The notes under the pieces: generated by a model
What the model saw: only the letters and a program-made list of their open reading frames with translations
What the model was told of the DNA's origin: nothing
Database searches by the model: none
Assembly (NCBI GenBank): GCA_021029095.1
Contig: JAJOHG010000087.1
Coordinates: forward strand, 1-64,000
Reading direction: 5' to 3'
Source of the DNA: Phellopilus nigrolimitatus
Taxonomy: Eukaryota > Basidiomycota > Agaricomycetes > Hymenochaetales > Hymenochaetaceae
Length of the DNA: 64,000 nt
Shown here: positions 41,575 through 53,775 of the stretch, piece after piece
How positions within the stretch are numbered: the stretch's first letter is position 1
Layout of the letters: each line of letters begins with the position of its first letter
Program-made: the position numbers and the translations under genes

Positions 41575-42110
41575 ACGATGCTCACTTCACTTTCATCTCA
41601 TCGAGCAGTGATTCGCACATATGACTTTAACCCGGAGTTATCTTTTTGCTATCAGCTGAGCTGCCTGCCGGAAATGCTGGCGCTGGTACTGGTAACGGCT
41701 CTGTCAGACTTCCGCCTGTACCAGCGGATGCGCCGCCTGCGTGAAGAGAAGCTGGGCAATGACGCGAGAAAATAGGAAGAACGGAAAGAAGAGGAAGAGA
41801 ACTATGATTGAATTCGCGGAAGGTAGACAGGAAACGGAAGAGCCGCGTTTAGGCGGTGTGGCGCCGTCGCGCTGGCGTCTGCTCACGATCCCCATCATCT
41901 CCATCCTGCTCTGGTTCGCGTTCGACGCGCTCAGCTCAACCAGAGAATATTCAAAGGTCGTGTACTCCACTCGGTGCGTATCACCAATCATTATACATAA
42001 TTTTGTGCCCTTCGTCTACCCTTACACTTCTATTCACACTTTCGCCTCATAGATACTCGAGGGACCACACATTGTTCCCACCGCGAGTCCCATTGTTACA
42101 GAGCGCCTGA
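41575..42110 (+). pseudogene. Membrane-protein fragment, unrecognised
   Basis: A plus frame gives FCYQLSCLPEMLALVLVTAL followed by YQRMRRLREEKLG (a helix, then a basic stretch), a stop, and in another frame APSRWRLLTIPIISILLWFA. Two membrane segments are likely. The family is not recognised. Confidence 0.35.
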
Positions 42111-42539
42111 AGGATGGACGCACCTCCGGGGCGCGTAGCTTGCGATGGGTGAGGAGTGGAAGGTCCGGAAGGCCAAGAGGAGTGGGTGGCGAATAGGCCC
42201 TAGGGAGTCGACAATGCGGGTTTTAGTACAGCCTGGGTTCTGCTCTAGGTACTTGGCGGTCGTCCTCGACGGTGAGGGATTAATTGACTTTGAATCGTTA
42301 TCTTGCTGATATAAACTACAGACTGTAACTAGAAGGACACGGATTCGAAGGAGCAATGACGATTTGGCCGCGTCGCATCGTGCTACTCGGTGGACCGGTT
42401 TTTGCGCAGACAAATGCGTGGTAGGACGAGCCAGAGGGCAGAGAACGAGGTACGTGGCGAATTCATTTGAACGCGAGCGACAGCATTGAGCGCGCGCCCT
42501 ATATCTAGTCGTCGCCAGCACGGCAGCCGCACACGCGCT

Positions 42540-43605
42540 CAGAACCTCTTGTCCGTCGACACCGTCGCTCTCGAGGCGGCCATTATCCACCTCATCGAGG
42601 ATTACTTCAAGAATTTGGCACGCACCCATGCCCACGTACGTCGTCAACAGCCTGCCCGATGAGGACGCACGCCGTCGCCAAGCTCCTCAAGCGCGTCGCG
42701 CAGAAGTCTGGCGAACTCTGGTTCAACGTACCTCAATCCGGGCGCGATCAACTCAAGCAGGCTCTCCTCGATATCACGCTCACACAGCCGTTCAAGATCT
42801 TCCACCCCTCCGCGCCGCGTGTCATCGCCGCGATCGCCTTCATCGACACGAACCTCAAGCAGCGGCCGGATCTCGAACTCACCAATGGCTGATGTACGTC
42901 CCAGCAGGTCACTGACTGCGAGTTCTTCGTTTTCCTCATCTTCACCGTGCCCGGGGTCATCGTCGAGGGCTTCAAGGAACATATCCATGCCTTGCCCACC
43001 GTCTTCAAGAACCTCCAGGATTCGCGGGACGCAGATGAGCTCCTTACCCGCCGTGCGCGCTGCTTCTTTGCCTCTTCTATCAGGCACTCTCGGATAAAGA
43101 CTCGGACTGCCTTCGCTGTCGGCCTGTCGATGTCAGCCTGGTTGTTGAGTGCTGCGCCCAGGATCTCTCCTCAGTACCAACCCCTCCTCACTGCGCTGCA
43201 TCCACATCCACACTTCCTTGTTCGATCCAACTCTATCCCGGCCAAGTAAAACGCGCACGACAATGCCGCCAGTGTGGTTAGGACATGATCTTCTGCAATG
43301 CTGCCGCCATGTCGCTCGCTGATGTTACCACTCATCGTCGACGTGCTGCCGTTGAAGAACGACTGCCTCGAAAACTGGCCCATGTTCCACCCACTGTTCC
43401 TCCTTTTACGCATACGGCCTGGCGTACTCATTCTGAACATCGACCAGCTGCTGCCTGTGTTCCCTCATGACCCAAACGGGCCCGGTCAGTTTGGCAACGA
43501 GACGCGCGCAGAGCTGCTCAATCTCGTGGGGGTGCCCAACGGGGAGAGCCCGACGAGAGACCACGCTACGGCCATTACGGCCTTCTCGATCTACGCACGA
43601 TGAGA
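42540..43605 (+). pseudogene. KAP123: Importin-4/Kap123-like karyopherin pseudogene
   Basis: N-terminal part: AVAKLLKRVAQKSGELWFNV, APRVIAAIAFIDTNL, then FVFLIFTVPGVIVEGFKEHI and LPTVFKNLQDS. After a deletion, the C-terminal part: DVLPLKNDCLENWPMFHPLF, ILNIDQLLPVF, GNETRAELLNLVGVPNGESP. These match the start and end of the HEAT-repeat importin that carries ribosomal proteins and histones into the nucleus. Several hundred middle residues are missing, and frames change. Confidence 0.65.
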
Positions 43606-43789
43606 GAGCACGAAGGAGAGCGCGTCATCTGTTACACCGCATTTGCAGAGTGCTTGAAGTGCACTGAAGCCCACCTCGTGCATCGCGTTTTGCTTTCATG
43701 CCGACACTTTTTCCAGTCTTCACCTGGTAAGCTTCTTTATTCTTTCTGCAACTCTAATTTACTGATAACGAACTAATAGTGCCTCTCTT

Positions 43790-44655
43790 GAGGAAACCCC
43801 GCACTCCGAGGCCATCGACAGACATCGACATCATTACCGGCTGAATCGAGTCCGAGCAGGTCCGCCTTGCCATATTCAAGACGAGCATCGCGGACACACC
43901 TGGCGCATTAGATGAAGCAGGAAGGGGTGAGTTAGACTTCGAAGGCACGGCAAGCCTGCCGCGGCGGCTTGTGACGGAGCGATCGACCGCACGCGAGGTG
44001 AGTACGCATGTCCCGCTGTTCGTGTTTCTGTGTATGTATTCTGACGAAGAGGCGCAGGGTTGACGACGTCGTTCTTGTTTCTTAAACACTGCCCTTGACC
44101 TCGACTCTCCCGCCGTACGGCAATTGATTATCTCTTTCTTGAGTGCCTTCAACTTCCGGGAGGAGGTGCGCTTTGCTGGGCCACATGTCCTCGGGCCGCT
44201 TTTGCAATGGATCGTGTGTGTCGTCTCTGGCGTCGCGCGGCGCGGGCACACTCCTTAGGAGACCTATTTGCACTGGCGGCAGCTTGAGCATGCAAGCAAT
44301 TTCAGCAAAAATGAATTTACGACGTTTGTCAGTTCACTGTACCTGCCCCTTTGCAGCCTCCTGTTCACTCTCGTCGGTCTGCTCACCCATCTTCTTGCAC
44401 ATTGGACTCCTCTGGTCTCATCCCCGCACACTCTCGCGCCTCTTCTCGGTCAGCTATTAATTGGACTATCGCTGGCGATCTTTCTATACGACATACGTAG
44501 TCTATCTTCGCACCTCCCAGGCCGACGAGCATCTGTTGCTATCGTATGTGCGTCTGCAAGTTGCCAAGGCACCGCCGACCGCCCCACCGTCCCTACGCCT
44601 TCTCAGCTGGGTGTAAGGTTTGGTAACTTCTTTCGTGCCGCTCGCCAGCTTTGAG
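43790..44655 (+). pseudogene. Msb1-like (DUF1708) protein fragment, with an unassigned 5' piece
   Basis: From about 44080: LDLDSPAVRQLIISFLSAFN, FREEVRFAGPHVLGPLLQW, then LFTLVGLLTHLLAHW, LAPLLGQLLIGLS and SLSSHLPGRRASVAIV. This resembles the RhoGAP-related Msb1/DUF1708 domain of fungal polarity proteins, but the match is by eye only. The preceding piece (LAIFKTSIADTPGALDEAG, FEGTASLPRRLV; 43790-44040) is unassigned. Stops and frame changes occur. Confidence 0.45.
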
Positions 44656-45415
44656 CGTCCGCGGCTCGGTGCGAGGACGTGACGCGTGTCGAGCGTCCGG
44701 AGAAACGTGCGCATGTACACCTGGCCCATCAGATAGACATGTAATAAAGGCACGGATTTTGATTTTCTTCTGTAAAAAATTGTCAAAGTACAGGATGGTC
44801 TGCCGCAGAAGGAGAAGAATGAATGGATTTTCCAGTGCCGTTCTCAGTGATGAATGTGGCAGGGCCAAGAGCCGAGATGCGGGGGTGTTTGCAGGTGAAT
44901 TCTGGGAAATCACACGCCTTCAGCGGACAAGCGAGGCTCATACTAGCAATGTGTCTACCTCGCTTTTCTCGCCGTGCAAGATACATCATACTAAACGTCC
45001 GTTTCAAGTATGAATCTTTCACGACGCGAAACACAGCGAACTTTGCGCTACATAGGCCAAACTTGTTCGAGGCGCACACATAAAGGGAGCGAAGTTTGCG
45101 AAACCTCAATTCTGTATGTACTGTCGCGCGCCACATCTACAGCCTGTTTCGCAATATACTGCCATGGACACGCGTTTGGGATCCTCCGCCTGCACTCTGA
45201 CCCGATTTTCGCGTTTGAGGGGATTCACGGTGCAAATTACGTACCGCTTCAAATCTAGTTCCTGTCTTTCATGCGTCGCAGCTAGATGGCATCGCGAGAC
45301 CCGTCGCAGTACAAAAGCTAGGCGAGGTCGTTGCTTGAACCCATCTTCTTTTCTTTCCTCGGAGGCCATCCTACAGTCGTACAAACAGCCAAAGAAACTA
45401 GCAGTGATACTAACA
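44656..45415. other. Region without assigned gene
   Basis: A minus frame at 44783-45136 is open (ACPLKACDFPEFTCKHPRIS) but not recognised. The right part should contain the promoter of the 108-aa gene. Confidence 0.3.
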
Positions 45416-45819
45416 ATGCCAGAGCTCCGTCCCATCGAGAATAAAACATACCTTCCGATATCGAATAAGGCGGAGTCGCCCCACCCAGATCCGAAAATCC
45501 CGGCCACGATACGAGAATGTACGTTTTACCTTTACGTCCATCCTTCGGAGCCATCCACATGTGCACGGCGCACTGATCCATTATTCCTCCTGCAGACGCG
45601 GAGAGCCGCGGATACAAAATTACAGTGTGCTTGCACGAGAATCGCAAGGAAAACGGATGGCTGTGGGATCTCGAAGTCGAGGACCGCAAGCACGGTGAAA
45701 GCAAGAGCTGTGTGACGAGGTGGGAAGCGAAGTTTCCTGAAGAAGTGGAAAAGATTGTGAAGGAAAAGATGGAACAGTGGGAGATTGACGATGCGGAAAA
45801 GAGGCGCATGAGGGCGTAG
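45416..45819 (+). CDS. Small hypothetical protein, 108 aa, two exons
   Basis: Exons 45416-45518 and 45596-45819 are separated by a GT-AG intron of 77 nt (GTACGT...CTGCAG) that keeps the frame; 327 nt. It starts MPELRPIENKTYLPISNKAE and ends EKMEQWEIDDAEKRRMRA. The middle reads RGYKITVCLHENRKENGWLW; the C-terminus is a charged helix. No family is recognised. Intact splicing and frame suggest a real gene, or one only recently lost. Confidence 0.6.
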
Positions 45820-46361
45820 TGTAGCAGAACATACCTGTGTGTTATGGTAATAGACTCTGATACGATTATTCGACGCAGTAGTATCAGTGGAGATTCTGTC
45901 TGGGAGGGGCCGTGCGTGATTATTAATGGCGTATATGTCAGTGCGCTGCTGTAAAATAGAGTAAAACTTGTACTGGCACACTGCTTGATCGATGCTCGGC
46001 ACAGCCCGAGGACAGCGGTCCTCGTCATGTCGATCTTCATGCTTTTTCGTCTTCGTCTCGACCTCTCGCCTTTTCGACTTCTCGACTACGGTCCGTATGT
46101 TGCTATCTATTCGTAAGTTATTCCCTTTCTTCAGGCCTTTAGTGTGCTAATCTGTGAACCATCCGTCTAGCGCGAGGATCGTGCAGCAGCCGCAGCAGCA
46201 ACAACAACAACAACAGCAACAGCAGCAATTTAGCCGCATCCCGTTGCGCTAGTCGTCCTTGCACCGGCGAGCCCATGATTTTGTAGGAGTTGGAGAGGGT
46301 TGACAAGATATAAAAGAAAAAGGGCCTATGTACGTAGTAAAAACTTCTGAACGCGAGCGCG
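45820..46361 (+). other. 5' flank of KIN1 copy 1
   Basis: From about 45990 the sequence aligns with 51600-51980, upstream of KIN1 copy 2 (CGGCACAGCCCGAGGACAGCG, TTTCGACTTCTCGACTACG in part). It holds a CAG/CAA microsatellite at 46183-46227. Confidence 0.5.
46183..46227 (+). repeat. CAG/CAA microsatellite
   Basis: Runs of CAGCAG and CAACAA lie in the 5' flank of KIN1 copy 1; the counterpart in copy 2 is longer. Confidence 0.85.
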
Positions 46362-48310
46362 ATGCTAACGACTACTTCAGCGCCTCGAACGCATGTCCTC
46401 CCTACCACGCGCCAGCCATCTGTGAATGGCGCACACCCCCGACCACTGTCAATACCGATGGTGCCCCAGCAGTACGTCCCAATTGGCGGTGATGATGGTG
46501 AGATGCATGCGCCCGCAGCCTCGCAGGTGCCGCTCGAATCGAACACGAACATCCGTACTTAGGAGACGCGCAGTTCGATTCGTGTGCTGAAAGACTACAC
46601 TCTCGGAAAGACGATAGGCAACGGGTAGCATGGGAAAAGTCGAATTGACGTATCACGAGCTCACCGGCGTGAAGGTGCGCAGCAGCGTCAGTGTCAGCAG
46701 TTCGATCTGCATACTGACGTTTTTGATTTATATTTATAGGTGATCCCGCCCGCTGTGTACGCATCTCGCGATCAAGATCCTCCTGCGAGCCAACATCGCA
46801 AGCTCAGGGATGAATGGCGCCCGCCGACAGCGGAGGCGGTGGCGAAGCAAGCGTCGAAGGGGGCATCGAAGGAGATTCGCACGATGCAGGAGTCGGCGCT
46901 GTCGATGCTGCTACACCACCCGTATATCCGCGGCATGCGGGAACTCATCACGTACACGAACCACTACTGCATGGTTTTCGAGTACGTCAACGGTGGGCAG
47001 ATTGCTCGACAACATCATCTGCCGTCTTCGCGAGCGCGTTGCCCGCAGGTCGTCCGCCGAATCGGCTCCGCACTCGACTACTGTCACCGCAACAATCGTC
47101 TACCGTGACTCAAAATAGAGAACGTCCTCGTTTCCCAGACGGGCAACATCAAGGTCATCGACTGTGGTCTTTCCAACCTCTACAGTCCCATCGCCCGTCT
47201 CTCTACCTTCTGCAGACCTCTATACTTCGCCGCGCTCGAGCTCGCCTATCTCGCATGCGTCGCTAGTCGACATGCAGCGCGAGTCCTCGGACTCAACGGG
47301 CGGCTTCCACTCGATGACGGCCCTGCTCCGCCGCCGAGCGCGATGAAACCCCTACCCGTCCCCGCAGCCATCAAGGCAAACAGCAGATCGCCTCAATCAG
47401 ACCAAGTTAAAGCGGATTATAGCATGGAGCTTCCTCGTCTTCCCGCACCTGCGAGCACACATCACTCACGGCTGTCGTACGACACGCACGCCGTACCGCC
47501 GCCGACTTCGCCGAACTTCGCAGCTGCGGCTGCGGCCGCCCCCTAGTTAAGCACGCGTGACGCTGGTGCTGAAGCAGACGCTATTGGCAACACTCCCTCA
47601 GCCGGTTCGGCGAGCGCGGCGAGCACGCCCGCGAAGACAGAAATGACATACGCGCCGCCCGCATCGACGCACCGTCGCAGCCAGTCTCAGCCAACGCCCG
47701 ATGATGGCGTCGGTGCTCCGCGCCCGGGGCAGCGCGCGCGGTAGCGTGCACGGCGAGCGCGAGCCGCCTGCTTCGGCTGCAACGGAGCTCGGCACGTTTG
47801 CGGAGCGGATGAATGTAGTACCCACACGTAAGCCAGGCGTCTTACAAGCCGCCCCTAAGCTTCCATGCAGCGACAGTGACGCGTAGCGCGGGCACGCAGT
47901 CAACATCTTCCACGCCTGCTGGAGCGAGGGGTATTTCCAACTGGAGAGGAGGCGCGCAGACTAGGACCGGTGCGACGGCAAATGCGCACTCGGCTGCGAC
48001 GGCGTCTGCGGATCTCAAGAACGAGGGCGACGACATAACCGAAGGCGGGTCGGGCGTCGGACAGGGTCAGAATGCTGAAAGCGACGGCGACAGCGCGGAA
48101 GGTGCGGTGGCCGGTGTCGGTGCTGGAAATGGAAGGGGGTCGGGAGGGCGCACGGTGTCGACAGTCGCACATGACACGGTGGAGCGCCGGTTGGCACGGG
48201 ATAGAGAGCCCGAGCGACTTGCATTTGCACCTGCTGTCGATCTTGCGAGCATCCAAATTGTTGCACTCTTCTCAATTGCTCGGAAAAATGGTACGCCGGT
48301 GAGTTAACAT
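46362..48310 (+). pseudogene. KIN1: KIN1/MARK-like protein kinase pseudogene, copy 1
   Basis: N-terminal part MLTTTSAPRTHVLPTTRQPS; glycine loop KDYTLGKTIGNG followed by a stop; [65 protein letters not shown]. The HRD of the catalytic loop is replaced by a stop and DFG reads DCG, so it is dead. At about 47250 the sequence jumps to the far C-terminal linker ([45 protein letters not shown]). The real enzyme controls polarity and exocytosis at the plasma membrane. Its tail after 47560 is Ala/Ser-rich and uncertain. Confidence 0.7.
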
Positions 48311-48319
48311 TCAGTCAGT

Positions 48320-49640
48320 TCATCTCGTGTCTCATTTTTGCTTTCGAAACCAGACTGTTTCGGACTTCGCAAGGCCGCGTGGAGAAGGCAGGAATGGTCA
48401 TAGTCACGTTATGGGTTTGCCCAGCGCCAACTCAAATACGATCGCGCTGGCAAACCCTGTAACCTCGTTCTTTGGCCCGGGCAACACTCTCGGCGGTCCG
48501 CCAGCGACGAGCATGTCGATTCCTATTAGCATGCGGCGGCGCGCAGCAGCGGTAACCGCAGGATCGTCGTCGATAATGACAATACCGCAATGAATCATGC
48601 GGTTCCACGCCCAACGGCGCCTGCACCAGAGAGTGCCTCCTCCCGCCAACTCGGGCCTGAACGTGTTCTCGGCGGAGGAGCAGGAAACCGTCCGCAGCTT
48701 CCTGTTGGCGGTAGGGATGTCTGAGGCGGAAAGCAAAGCGCTGGCGGACGACGGGGCGGGGTACGCCGCCGCGCTTCATGCGGATTTCGAGGCACACATC
48801 GCGTCGTCGGAGCGCAGGCGGGCGGTAGAGCGGATGCGGGCGGGGGAGAGGGCGCTGTCGGGTCGAATCCAGGCGCTGGAGGTGCGCGATCGTCGGGCGC
48901 GTGCGCGCTTCGGCTGCGGGTTCGAGTTCAGGTGCAGATGCGAGTGAAGACGATATGGTCTCGGTTTTGCGCGCCGCGCACCATCGTCTCGAGCTCGCGC
49001 GGACAGCCACCGCAACAGCAACAGTAGCAATCCTCGCCCCCGCCGCATAAGCAAACCCCGTCGTCGCCGCCGCCCATGCGTACTCAACCGCCCAGTTCAA
49101 GAGCGCTGCGCTACACGCCGCGCACTGGCACGGCCGTCTAAACCGCAGCTGCGCGCGCGCGTACTCGATTCGCGTCTGTTTGACCGCTGGCACCGTCTCC
49201 CGCCCCGCGAATCGACTCACGAAGCACCCCAGGCTGCGGCACTTTCCGGCTGCGGCCTCCCTGCGCAGAACGTGCAGGCCAGCGGATATGCCGGCAGTGC
49301 GGTGTGCCCGGCCGCTACAAGGACAGCAAGAATGTCGAGAAGTCTGTCCCTGGACCTGAGGGGCCGAGAGTTGTGTGCGACCAGTGCCGCAAGAAGGTGA
49401 AGCACGTCGAGTACCGCGGTACGCTGGATTCCGTGAGCGCAAGCCAGCAGGTGCAGATGATCGCGCACCGCTCGTCGCACCCCGCGCTCGCGCATTCCCA
49501 GTCCCAGTCCGCACTCGCGCACTCTGCGGGCCAGAGCCAGCATGCGTGGTCGGCCGCGCACGTGCGACGACGCGCAAGGATACGCTTCTGGATGACCACC
49601 ATACCGGGTGCGCACAGGCGCAATCTCACATGCTGAGTCC
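48320..49640 (+). pseudogene. Zinc-ribbon (GATA-like) protein pseudogene
   Basis: A piece at 48597-48947 reads SGLNVFSAEEQETVRSFLLA and AALHADFEAHIASSERRRAV. Near 49300 PGRYKDSKNVEKSVPGPEG and VVCDQCRKKVKHVEYRGTLD follow: one CxxC knuckle of a possible zinc finger; its partner cysteines upstream are damaged (CGLPAQNV). The family is common in Agaricomycetes but I cannot name it. Frames change between the pieces. Confidence 0.4.
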
Positions 49641-51169
49641 CAGGCCCACGAACCATTATCGGGAACACGAACGCGACCAGGAGAACCGAGGGGGCTCGAG
49701 CCGCTGGCACTCTGGCTCGCCGGTGTCTGCGTACGCCTCCGCGGTGGCGAGCGGGAGGCTGCATCCTGCGGAATCCTCGCATCTCAGTCAGGGCCAGGCG
49801 TATCCCTCGGCAGCAACAAACATGAACGCGAATGACTAGCAAGCCAGGCTGCACGCAAATGCCCGCCGACGCCGCCTTATATCAACTCTATCTCGACGCG
49901 CGAGTAGTACGCAAACGGTTTTTCCTCGAGCGCCCTTCCTCACCAGCATAGTCAGTACCACTCACGGTCCGCTGCAGCGATTACTGGAGGATGAGGCACA
50001 GGGAGCCGTAGTTCGAACGTGAACGAGAAGGACCTACTCGACGGCGATGGGGACGGCAACGTCAAGGAGGAGGACGCTCTCCTCGACGGCCAGGGCGACG
50101 GAGAGTGCGAGGGCGACTTGGACATCGACGCGGAGATCGCGCGCGCCGCAAACGCGTTCTCGTCTTCGCTCTCTTCGCTCACAAAAGCACAGAATCAGAG
50201 TACGACGAAGACCATGCCCTGAGCTACCCGGACCTGAGCGGTGCGGCGACACCATGACATGCACACTCCCGGGATATCAATGCTTTCGCTAGCGTGGCCG
50301 TGTCCTCGAGGGAGGAATCGGGGAAGCGCATTGCCGATGCCGCTGCCCTCGGTTGCCGCTATGGACCCCGCGCACGCAGTCTCTCGCGAGTACCACGCGT
50401 CGTGCGGGCGCGAGTGTGTTTCGCAGATGGACGAGTTTGAAGACGGGTACGACGGGGTCGCGGATGCGGACCTCCCTGAGCGCGGGTCGGGTGTCGATGC
50501 CGATGGCGAGGAGGACGAGAACGGCGCAGAGGGCTTCGGAGAGTGCGACGCCGACGCGGATGCGGAGATCATGGACGCGTTGGATGCGGCTATGAATGGA
50601 TTTTGGACCTTCTGTGATTTCTTTCTGTTTCTTATTTGCTATTTTTCTCTCCCCGTTTCTTTCGCTGCTGCTTCTCGTGGTCCTTCTCTCCCCTTTTGCG
50701 ACTCCAAACTGAAATGTTTCCACACATGGTTTCTCGCTTCCATTTGGGCTTCCTCTTCCTCTTCCTCTTTTTCCTTTGTCCTTCTCGTCTAATCGTCTAC
50801 GCCGTCTCCGAGGCTCACGTCCATGTCCACGTTTCTCCAGCTGTCGATATGCAACCGCAACAAGGACTCGTATGCTAAACATACATAACCGTGTTTTGTT
50901 TTGTGTATTCTGTAGTCTTTATAATACTATTTTCCTAACCTTTTCTTCTGTCTTCGTGTTCTGTGTCCTTGCTATCCTCGCTCGCGAAGATGGAGGCAGA
51001 TTCGGTAAGCTTGTTTCTGTCGTTCATGAGGTCCTATTATATGACAATAAACTGACTACTGTATCTACAGCTGTCGCTCTCCCACAACATGTATATCACC
51101 AACTTGCCGTATGCCCGTCGTCATTCCGTGTGTCCAGCCGCCCTATGTTCCGCTCCTGCATACCTCCTT
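49641..51169 (+). other. Eroded gene DNA, unassigned
   Basis: Plus frames with acidic runs occur: LLDGDGDGNVKEEDALLDGQ, DLDIDAEIARAANAF (as at 37.25 kb), then MDEFEDGYDGVADADLPERG and DADAEIMDALDAAMNGF. The two last motifs look like diverged duplicates of one another. From 50.6 to 51.1 kb the DNA is T-rich and non-coding. Confidence 0.35.
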
Positions 51170-51417
51170 AATGTACGGGCGCATCAAGAAAGGACATTAC
51201 CGAATTTCCTGTGTTCCGCTTTTACTGGCTTTTTAAAAGCCGCACACCGCAGGAGCTGCAGCGCCGATGCAACACGCTGCTCGGACTGATCGAGAAGAAG
51301 GCAGAGCAGGAACAGCAGCAGGAGGCAAAGACGAAGGGTGGGGCGCGCGGGAAGAAGCGCGCTGTAGACGACACTACGAACGCGAGCGCAAGCAGGAAGG
51401 GTGGGAAGGCAGCATGA
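51170..51417 (+). pseudogene. ISW1: ISWI chromatin-remodelling ATPase, C-terminal fragment
   Basis: It reads YGRIKKG, then in the next frame [39 protein letters not shown] and a basic tail ([11 protein letters not shown]), ending at a natural-looking stop at 51417. This is the SLIDE domain end of ISWI, which spaces nucleosomes. Only the last ~80 residues are present, with one frameshift near 51195. Confidence 0.7.
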
Positions 51418-51792
51418 TGAACGGCGCTTAAGACGGCCTAGCTAGAGGAAGCGGGGGCCACGCCACGCCTCCATGCTGAGCGCGAAAAAGACTGAAAATG
51501 AAAGTTAGATACCCTGTTGTATAATGGAGCAGAAATCTGTACTAACCTTCCGCTGTGTTGTTTCTGCTTGTCTGGCCTGGCACGCTGACATGAAGACGAT
51601 CGTCGCCGTCCGGCACAGCCCGAGGACAGCGATGCGCGTCGTCCTCATCATTCGTCTTCGTCTTCGTCTCGGTCTCTCGACCTTTCGACTTCTCAACTAC
51701 GCTCCGTGTAATGCTGTTAAACGTAAGTCAATCTTTTTTCTTCGTGCCTTTAGGGTACTAATTTGCAAACCATCTATCTAGCGCGAGGTCAT

Positions 51793-51835
<43 letters not shown>

Positions 51836-51983
51836 CGACAGCAGCAGCAACTTACTCCTTCGCCTTGGTAAATCAAGACCGTCTCGCGCTGGCGAGCCCA
51901 CGCATTTGGAAAAGTTGGAGAGAGAGGATTAGAATAAGCAAGGACCTATGTACGTAGTGAAAACGTCTGAACGCGAGCGCGAT
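51418..51983 (+). other. 5' flank of KIN1 copy 2
   Basis: From about 51600 it aligns with the flank of copy 1. The stretch 51418-51600 is not identified. Confidence 0.5.
51792..51849 (+). repeat. CAG microsatellite
   Basis: About eleven CAG repeats, then CAA and CAG words, in the 5' flank of KIN1 copy 2. Confidence 0.9.
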
Positions 51984-53600
51984 GCTAACGACCGCTTCAG
52001 CACCTCGAACGCGTGCCTTCCCTACCGCGCGCCAGCCATCTGTGAATGATGCACGCCCCCCGACCGCTTTCAACGCCGATGGCGCCCCGACAGTGCGTCC
52101 CTACCGGTGGTGGTGGCGAGCAGACGCTTGCACCCGCAGCCGCGCAGGCGCCGCTCGGGTCGAGCACGGGCATCTGTACCCAGAAGCCGCGCAGCGCGCC
52201 GGGAGATTACACGCTCGGAAAGACGCTCGGCGCGGCGAAGTCAAACTGGCATACCACAATCTCACCGGCGAAAAGGTACGGAGCAGCGTCAGTGTGAGCT
52301 GTTCGATCTGCACACTAACGTTTTCTAAGATATATTTAGTAACGATCCCACCCGCTGCGTGCGCAGCTCGCAATCAAGATCCTCCCGCGAGCCAAGATCG
52401 CAAGCCCACGGATGAGTGGCGTCGCGCAGACAGCGGAGGCGGCAGCGAAGCAAGCGTCGAGGGAGGCATCGAAGGAGATCCGCACGATGCGGAAGGCGGC
52501 GCTGTCGATGCTACTACATCACCCGTATATCTGCGGCATAGGGGAACTCATCACGCACCTGAATCATTACTACATGGTTTTCGAGTACGTCAACGGTGGG
52601 CAGATGTTCGACCACATCATCAGGCACGACCGTCTCCGCAAGCGCGTTGCCCGCACATTCTCCCGCCGAATCGGCTCCGCACTGGACTACTGTCGCCGCA
52701 CCAACGTCTTCCACCGCGACCTCAAGTTCGAGAAGACCCTCATCTTCCAAACGGACAACATTAAGACATTGAAAAAGGTCTTTCCGACTTCTACAATCCT
52801 TTCTCCCATCTGCCCGCCTTCTCCGGATCTTTATACTTCGCCGCTTCCGTGCTGCTCAACGCCATGGTCTACACCGTCGACATCTGGAGGTTCGGTTTCG
52901 TGCTCTACGTGCTCGTCTGGCAAGGTATCCTTCAACGACCAGAGCGTGCCCGCGCTCCATTCCAAAATCAAACGCGTCCTCGTCGAATGTCCAGACTGAC
53001 TCAGCGCAGGTGCGATCCATGCAAGAAATCATTATCTTAACTAATTTGTCTATCATTTCCTGACAGAATGCAAGCACCTACTTCCACGCATGTTCGTCGT
53101 CAACCCATCCGCGCGCACCACCCTCACTGAGATCCTCTCTCATGCGTGGATGGTCCGCAGGCACGATCTCCCCCAGTCGCGCACATGCTCTATCCCAAGC
53201 CCCTGCGCATAGACGAGCTCGACCGCCAGGTTATCCGTGGCACGTTCGGTTTCGAGTTCGGTTCCAAGGATGAGTTCGAGCGCAAACTTGTTGACGTCCT
53301 CGAGAGCGACGCATATGCGCGCGCTGTCCAAGCCTGGGAGCGCCGCCGCCAGGCCCAGGGTGCAGTGGCCGCGGCGGGCACTCCAACGCGTCCCTCGCAT
53401 CTTATGACTGCGCGTTTTCCGGGCTCTGGCCGAGTGGGCGGTACGCCGACTTCGAAGAAGGTCCGTCGCTTCTCTGGATCCGACTTCCACCGACGCAAGT
53501 TGTTTTCACCCGGCTCGTCCCCGCCCGACACTTCGACACACCGCACACCAACGACGTCGAGCTCGCGTCAGAGGCCAGCAAGCGAACAAAGCCGTCGAGT
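51984..53600 (+). pseudogene. KIN1: KIN1/MARK-like protein kinase pseudogene, copy 2 (kinase domain part)
   Basis: MLTTASAPRTRAFPTARQPS; DYTLGKTLG and VKLAYHNLTGEKV in different frames; an intron (about 52290-52345); [93 protein letters not shown]; then DELDRQVIRGTFGFEFGS and FERKLVDVLESDAYARAVQA. The HRD is kept, but the catalytic Asn is Lys (LKFEK) and DFG is lost in a frameshift. It is more complete than copy 1 and followed by an inverted piece of the same gene. Confidence 0.72.
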
Positions 53601-53775
53601 ATGATCGTCGACTCCGAACTGCGCTCGATGAGAGCGGCAGTGTTCTGGAACGAAGGGGACCGCGAAAGCGAAGCCGGGATTTTGATGGCGAGGAACATGG
53701 TCTCTTGGTTTGTACGAGCCAATGGCGCCGCCCCAGACGCGAAGCGCAGACGTCGCCTTCGGGCGTTGGCTGTGA

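Noticed and set aside
48432..49577. 381-aa minus-strand ORF
   Set aside because: It is antisense to the zinc-ribbon relic, Arg/Ala-rich and without domains; the plus-strand pieces make better protein.
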